From Polytrichum commune (lineage: Eukaryota; Streptophyta; Polytrichopsida; Polytrichales; Polytrichaceae), in the NCBI GenBank assembly GCA_950295325.1, contig OX485804.1, forward strand, positions 46,116,429 to 46,180,428: 64,000 nt of DNA, read 5' to 3'. Below are positions 58,195 to 64,000 of this stretch, piece by piece (the stretch's first letter is position 1; every line of letters begins with the position of its first letter). A model generated the notes under the pieces. It saw nothing but the letters and a program-made list of their open reading frames with translations, did not search any database and was not told the DNA's origin. A program made the position numbers and the translations under genes.

Positions 58195-58544
58195 GCTAAA
58201 TAAGACCTATTACTGTGGGTCACAATAATTTTCTAGAGCCCGCACTAGTTTTTTTTATAATAAGAATTAATGTGGGTTACATTACTTTTCAATCCATGCT
58301 AAATTTATATTGGAAAATGAGCATGGGCCACGTTAATTGTTATTCTAGAAAATGTATTGTGTGTGATTATTTGATTTTGTGCTATGTTTGTCCAATAAAT
58401 AGTCTTCAATGTGTCGGTCGGAGGTCTTCATGAAGAGTTAGGAGAAGACCCGGGGTCTTGGGCCCAAGTCAATTCCACTTTGACAAGACAATTAGTGTGG
58501 CCCACGCTAATTGATTCTTCTATGATTTTCCATTGGTACGGCCG
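58195..58544. repeat. Nested ATTAGTGTGGGYYAC-type ends
   Basis: CCTATTACTGTGGGTCAC (58,208), GAATTAATGTGGGTTAC (58,264), its inverse near 58,326 and AATTAGTGTGGCCCACGCTA (58,491) indicate at least two nested small inverted-repeat elements related to 31,495 and 53,168. Confidence 0.5.
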
Positions 58545-58850
58545 CCCATAACCAACCATTTTCAATATTTTGTGTCAAATCTGGAGAAGTATAAGGCTGT
58601 GCAATTTATCCCCACGTAGGAAGGTAGAAAGACTACAATTTTTTTGGTAAATTTATTCCTTAAATTGAAAATATTGTGAATTTTTGAAGCCAAAAGTTGG
58701 CCTGAACACATTAGCATGTCTAGAGTTTGCCACAACCGCTCATTTTGAGACAAAGGCCTCCTCACATTGGCACTCAAAACTGGCGGACATGTGTCATGGC
58801 ACTATTAATTCCATGGTGATATCATAACCGAAGTTGGAGGCTTAAGGTTG
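58545..58850 (-). repeat. Dispersed repeat S, copy 2
   Basis: Partner of 45,150-45,453. The following TTAAGGTTGGTTCACATG resembles the start of the foldback MITE at 45,454, so both copies carry the same neighbour. Confidence 0.45.
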
Positions 58851-60159
58851 GTTCACATGGGGTCCCAAATCCTAAGTCCCACTCATGTTAGCAAGTCCCA
58901 ACATGAAGGGAAAGTCCCAACTTTTGAGCCTCAAAAAACCAATAAAATATGGTTAACTATCATCAAAGTTGGATCATTAAGTTATATATATATACACACA
59001 CACACACACATGTACGTGCGACCTACAATATTCATCATTGAATTAAGTTTTAAGTACATCTAGACATTTGCATGACATTTAGACATAATAAAATTTTATA
59101 TGTGCACTTCTATTAATGGACCTTGTGATACAAATGACTAGAACTAATCTTAGAAGAGGATTGCACCTCATGTTGTAGCACGTGCTAGCTGCATCCACAT
59201 TGTGAGAATTGTGAAAAATGTGTACTTAGAGGAATTGGTTGGCCATATTGCTTCTCAAAGTATGTAATTTGGGGTATTCATCACATTCTTCTAGTTTTTT
59301 TTTCCCCCAAATAAATTATTTTGCAATGTGCATGTTTCAATCGAGCAAAAAACATTGTCAAACGTATTCTTAATTTTGGACAAGTCTTTTGTCCGTATTT
59401 ACTCAAACCCTAGTTATTGATCCACATAAATGAGCTTACGATCACATAGACGACAATATAGGACACTTACTACTATATAACAAGTCATGGAGAGGCCACC
59501 CTAAGCAACATGATACATCAATTCCAATTTCACATTATATTATATATGTAGTGCAAGTCTCTTCCACTAAGCGGATTTAGTAAACACCAAGTCTTATTGA
59601 GAAGATATTATTTTGTTTACCATGTATGCTCTTCTATGGTTTTGATACTGTCACCTTACCTTTAAATTTCTTTGTTCTTTTACAAAATGTGACATATAGG
59701 GCAAAGGATCGGCAATGTGTAACTCCAAATGCTACCGTAATCCAACAACATTTCACACAAAATACCATGTGTCAAACTTCAGTGTTCTTGGGTAAAGGAC
59801 AACTCCATAGCCTTGTAAGGTCACATGCTTGACCATTTTCATGCGTGTGGCTTATTACACATGCCCCGATCACACCAATGTTTCCGTATGGTTCCAGTCA
59901 TGAAATTGTTGGAGATTATGTTGAGAAACATATGTTGGCCCACCACTTTTCACACTATTATTACAGTTGGAGATGCCGAGATATGGTGTCAAATGTGGCC
60001 GGTGTGATAAGTACTTTAATGAGGTTGTGTGCCGGTTTCCAGATTGGTACCTAAGGTGGGCGTGCCCAAATCAACAAAGAACCTAAAATCAATACTATGT
60101 ACCAGTGTTGTAAATTTGAATCCCCCAAATATACAGATTTGGAACATAAGGTAGAAAAA
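58851..60159. other. No gene seen
   Basis: (TA)n(CA)n microsatellite at 58,983-59,010. Plus-strand frames at 59,626-60,054 are in different frames, overlap, and match nothing I know. Confidence 0.4.
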
Positions 60160-60630
60160 CGGACACGGTGAAAATAAGTTGATTAGGCTAGAAAGAGTGG
60201 CTTGAAATTTGTGTAATATAATTTATAGTTCAGAGATGGAGTAGAGGAAATGATGAGGAATGCAAGTTGTTTTGTGAATTCATTTCATGTAAGTAATTAT
60301 TTACATTTTCCTAGAGAGGGAGGTAAGTCAAACCCCCTACTTGTATAGTAGAGTCTCCTTGATTTGAGCATCAAATTATCCTACCCTGCATACGAATGCA
60401 AACAAAAACTATTAACTTTAAGGCACCCAAAAGTGATCCAAGTGGTGTGAAACAAGACCTATCCTACCAATCATTGCAACTGGGCTATTGTTGTGTCCAT
60501 TTCATGCCACCACTTTTGAGATTAGCCATTTGAATCCACACAAGAATCATTGTACTCCTAGTATACTCCACCGTAGTAGTCATTCACCGTTTTTTGTTAT
60601 TTCTACCTTAGCATTGGTTTTGGGTATATG
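60160..60630 (+). repeat. Dispersed repeat X, copy 2
   Basis: Partner of 44,330-44,760, same orientation. Confidence 0.5.
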
Positions 60631-61115
60631 TACATGATTGGCTTGATTGAGCTAATTCAAAAGTGGTCAGTGATACATTTAGAGGGATACATAGTCCTCA
60701 AATTCTTCAAATGTGAGTCCATAACTATAGAAGATTGTTTTCTTGATGTTTGTGGAAGACAACTTCCGGGTCCATCTTATATTGTAACTACACGTACTAA
60801 TTGAGGTCATGAAGATGTGCCATCAATAGGGGATCATTTACTTAGCCTATGTGGCATCCTAGGTGGAAAGGTTTTGGAGCCAAGGACCTTCATGCCGTCT
60901 TGAACAAATCAGGACAAGGGTTTCCTGGGCTCAAACTCTGAACATGGGCCGGATTGGGCTCATATGTTAGAAATGAACATCTCTACTATTGATTCATGAA
61001 AGGTAAAAGGACATTGAACAGACATTGAAACCTAAAATCATGCCTCATCACTTTACATGTGCAAAGGTTGGACCTGATTTTATTTTTGAGAGAGTTGGGT
61101 CGGACTGAGGGCTTA

Positions 61116-61534
61116 GAGCATCCCCACCAACATACACAAACACCAAACTTGATATATAATATTATATGTGTTTAGGGAGGCCGCCAACTTAGACTTGATT
61201 GTTCATCATGAGTTAAAAATCCACCAATAGTTGGGCATGCCCCCGCCATAATGAGAGCTTAACCAATAATATCTTGCCACCTAATTTTATTTTATTCTTC
61301 CAAAGGATAAAGTAGTGCAAAATAGTATGTACTATTAAATAAGTTCCTTGGAAGGCCGGGGGAGGCACCCCACGCCATACATGCCATTTATGACGGGGTT
61401 TGCTCCCATCATACCTGCAATGGTACATGTTTCCGACAGGGCGACCATTGGTGGACTTAGTATTTGGCAATACATGTATCTACATACACGGAATACCGTT
61501 GATTCTTCCCTTGCCGTGTCTGGTGGGGGTGCTC
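61116..61534 (+). mobile_element. GAGCATCCCC MITE, copy 2 (419 bp)
   Basis: Starts GAGCATCCCCACCAACATAC and ends TGTCTGGTGGGGGTGCTC. TTA on both sides (61,113-61,115; 61,535-61,537). Same family and orientation as 43,876-44,292, with a diverged interior. The frames inside it are not genes. Confidence 0.9.
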
Positions 61535-61537
61535 TTA

Positions 61538-61885
61538 ATGCTTGAGAATTGGGCCGGACCTCCATCAAACCCTAGGCCGTGTATAAAGTCACCCTTAGTA
61601 GACGGATATTGTGCATGAAAATTTGTGTGATATGTATGTATATTTATTTGTTTAGAATAGAGAGCCCTGTACAATAGGCAGTTGAAACTGGAACTCCTAG
61701 CTGTTGCTATTATTTGGGTTGTTCATCAATAAAGGTCTCAAGCATCATCATATCCCTCGTCCGCATTGTGGACCACCATGGCCCCGTCACTAAGCTTTGT
61801 TTCATAAAATCCTTGTTCTGAAATTTGTTTACGTTTGTGAGTGTGATAAGGAAGGGGGCACTTTACAATAGGGTTTGAGGGTTCC
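61538..61885. other. No gene seen
   Basis: Anonymous DNA between two MITEs. Confidence 0.4.
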
Positions 61886-62065
61886 CATAACATTATTAAG
61901 CAATGTGCGTTCGTTCATGTAAGTCGTGAGAATTTAAACATGGGATGCCCCAACCTTGTGCAGATTGAGGCTTAAATTTGAGTCTCCTTGAACTAGGTTG
62001 AGGCATCCCATGGTTATATTCTCAAGGGCCACATGAACGAACACACAGTGCTTAATAATGTTATG
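61886..62065. mobile_element. Foldback MITE, 180 bp, ~70-bp arms
   Basis: CATAACATTATTAAGCAATG at the left and its inverse at the right continue through GTTCGTTCATGT, TGAGAAT and CATGGGATGCC. About 35 bp of loop. No clear duplication. Confidence 0.8.
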
Positions 62066-62860
62066 CCGTGGCCACTGAAACCTAAAATTGATATATTCAG
62101 TAAATCCGGCCTAAGTTCAACTCCATGATTATAACATGGTGAATTCAATCAATAGGATCCTCAATTAGTGTTGTGTGGTAGGATCCTCCAACAATTTATG
62201 CATAGTTGATTAGTATAATATTGTACTATTTCTTTTTATTATATTTTCATTTTCCAATATTTATTAATGTACATATTCAAAATCACAAAAGGGATATTTG
62301 ATTCTTCTCATCATATTTTAGTAACACATCATTCGAGTAAACACTAAGGATTAGGTGTATAATAAGTGCGTCGATGGATGTGTCCATAGAATTGGAGCAA
62401 CCCAAAAGTCTAGATTTTGAGAATATCTTGATATTTACTTAATAAAAATTCTAGAATCTCACATTCTTGGAAAATGTTGAGACAATCTCACTTCACTTTG
62501 CACTAGAGCTTGAGAGCTTCAAGGACCAAGGAAGTTGAAAGTGGATGAGCTTCAAGAACCAAAGGAGGTTTAAGATGGCATGCAATGGATAATGTTTCAT
62601 GGTCTATTGGATCTACATCAATCCCACCTTGAAGAGGTGGGTGGTAGTGTAGTTTTTGGCTTGAACAAACAACCAAGGAAACAATCAGGGAAGATTTAAA
62701 AAGTGACTTGTATATCATCTAGGTGTCCCAGAGAAGTTTTGTTAAAGGAATAACAAAGTTATTTCACTCCATTTCGGGTTAAGATTGATAATTAGGTCAA
62801 AGAGACGGGGAAAAACTTTGAAAGCACTCCAAAACAGTACATGCATTTGTGACAATCACT
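62066..62860. other. No gene; MITE fragment
   Basis: 62,584-62,650 (AATGTTTCATGGTCTATTGG, CCCACCTTGAAGAGGTGGG) matches the centre of the H1-related element at 19,857-19,918. The rest is anonymous. Confidence 0.45.
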
Positions 62861-64000
62861 CACCTCACTTTATTTACCCGGTCAATAGATTGGCAGTTAG
62901 TTCATTTTAATTGGACCAAGTGCAGTGCGCAAGCATAGGCACAGCTATAGTCAATAGTCTTGCAGGAGTAACCCATTTTTGTCTCGATACCAAAGCCACG
63001 GGCACTTTGGGATGGTCAATAATCTTATATTAATTAATCATATTTAATGCAACTTGAAAAGTCCGTGCAGTCATCCTTTCCGGATTTTCCGTCTCATTCA
63101 ATTTAAAAGGATTTTAGTTATGATGTCAGACAATGGTCTCCTACCTGGCTTTAATCAAATTAATTATGCTTTCCTTCATTGCGTCAATAGGTCATCACCA
63201 CTTATGCGCGTCAGCGTATCCTCACTCATTTCATAAATTTATGTTGTTCATTTCTTATTCCTCAAAATACGAAATTAACTAATTACTTCTATCTTACCCT
63301 CTTGCAAACAATGCTTAAGCAATTCAATTCATAAAGATAATGGTATTACCAATGATTCTTAATTCCCTTAAGATCTTAGTTATCAATTAGTACTCACCCC
63401 TTTCGTATGCGGTACATCCATTAATCTTCACCGCGCCACGTTGTCCCTTCCCAGTCAATCGTCTCGACAAGTAAACGTTTCGCGACTTGTCAAGGGTTAG
63501 AATATAACACAAGTGCCATTTATACTACCCAGGCCATAACCTCAATCTTAATTCAGTAAAATATTTCCATACAAGGACAATGCATCTTCTCTACTGTAAG
63601 TTCATGACCTTAATAAGCTAACTATCTTTATACGAGATGGGTTCATTACATGGCCCTCACATTATATTAATGTAATTACAAAACCATATCCAATCAGAGT
63701 TCATGATTTGCTTCTATTACATTCCGAGTTACATTAATTATTTCATAATCGTACTCAAGTTAAACTGTCAATGGATTGTAATCCCAGTACTTAGCTTATT
63801 ACTAAATCTATAGTTTCTAATTTCTCTCGGATCGCTGTATCTTTCCGAGCAAGTAACCACAACACAATAATTACCTATGCGAGGCCTAAGATGATCAAAT
63901 TATCTGCTTAGACGCCTTGATTTTGTTATTTGTAATAATTAGCAGAATCTAAGGCTATTCTCTCGAACCATATCTCTTGCAGACAATGGCCTCGAAACCT
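62861..64000. other. Unassigned stretch of different texture
   Basis: None of the repeats seen elsewhere occur here, and the text is evenly mixed without homopolymers. No open frame over 60 codons looks real. It may be part of a larger element continuing past the window edge. Confidence 0.3.

Noticed and set aside
59626-60054. Three overlapping plus-strand frames that look protein-like in places
   Set aside because: They are in different frames, each short, and none matches a family I know.
62861-64000. Possible long terminal repeat or other large element at the right edge
   Set aside because: Only a change of sequence texture supports it; no ends or coding are visible within the window.
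1-64000. CRISPR arrays, bacterial operons, phage or defence islands
   Set aside because: No regularly spaced repeats with unique spacers, no ribosome-binding sites or tightly packed genes; the content is that of a plant nuclear genome.

Overview
The window looks like intergenic DNA from a large, repeat-rich plant nuclear genome. The evidence is its AT-rich base texture, plant-type transposon families, and plant telo-box (AAACCCTAA) motifs. I find no complete host gene, no rRNA or tRNA gene, no CRISPR array and no bacterial operon structure. Almost every open frame above 60 codons is either chance or a decayed transposase.

What the window does hold is a dense, nested set of DNA transposons. 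Three hAT transposase relics lie on the minus strand. One, at 3,553-5,471, still has both ends and an 8-bp target duplication (TSD). The others are at 10,280-12,467 and about 24,090-26,300, and the last is split by three later insertions. A 2.1-kb element (7,076-9,190) has clean terminal inverted repeats (TIRs), a perfect 8-bp TSD and a spliced-looking minus-strand gene that I do not recognise.

The rest is mostly MITEs. Several have readable ends: two families with 3-bp TNA duplications (PIF/Harbinger-like; 14,684, 15,197, 16,134 and 19,685; 25,653 and 35,084); a GAGCATCCCC family with TTA duplications (43,876; 61,116); an Emigrant/pogo-like element with TA duplication (33,586); elements with 8-10 bp duplications (341, 17,164, 39,455); and many CACTA-ended elements, including a possible 3.1-kb parent (46,188-49,306) and a 0.4-kb derivative (51,595-51,987).

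Region by region: 1-3.5 kb holds CACTA ends and copies of a dispersed repeat, called R1 here. 3.5-5.5 kb is the hAT element, 7.1-9.2 kb the unknown TIR element and 10.3-12.5 kb the second hAT relic. 14.7-17.5 kb is a MITE cluster. 22.2-26.9 kb is the most nested stretch and holds two copies of a tiny retroposon (about 70-87 bp). 28.9-30.2 kb has a GA microsatellite and a long inverted repeat. 33.6-36.3, 39.5 and 42.5-45.6 kb hold further MITEs and repeats. 46.2-52 kb is CACTA territory. 52.9-58.5 kb is a nest of AACCGGTT-motif repeats, CACTA ends and a 309-bp tandem duplication. 58.5-62.1 kb repeats sequences seen at 43.9-45.5 kb. 62.9-64 kb has a different texture and is unassigned.

I see no gene system working together. 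The candidate novelties are the tiny retroposon, the 2.1-kb element with its unknown gene, the motif array inside the putative CACTA element, and the recurrent poly-G/poly-C tracts.
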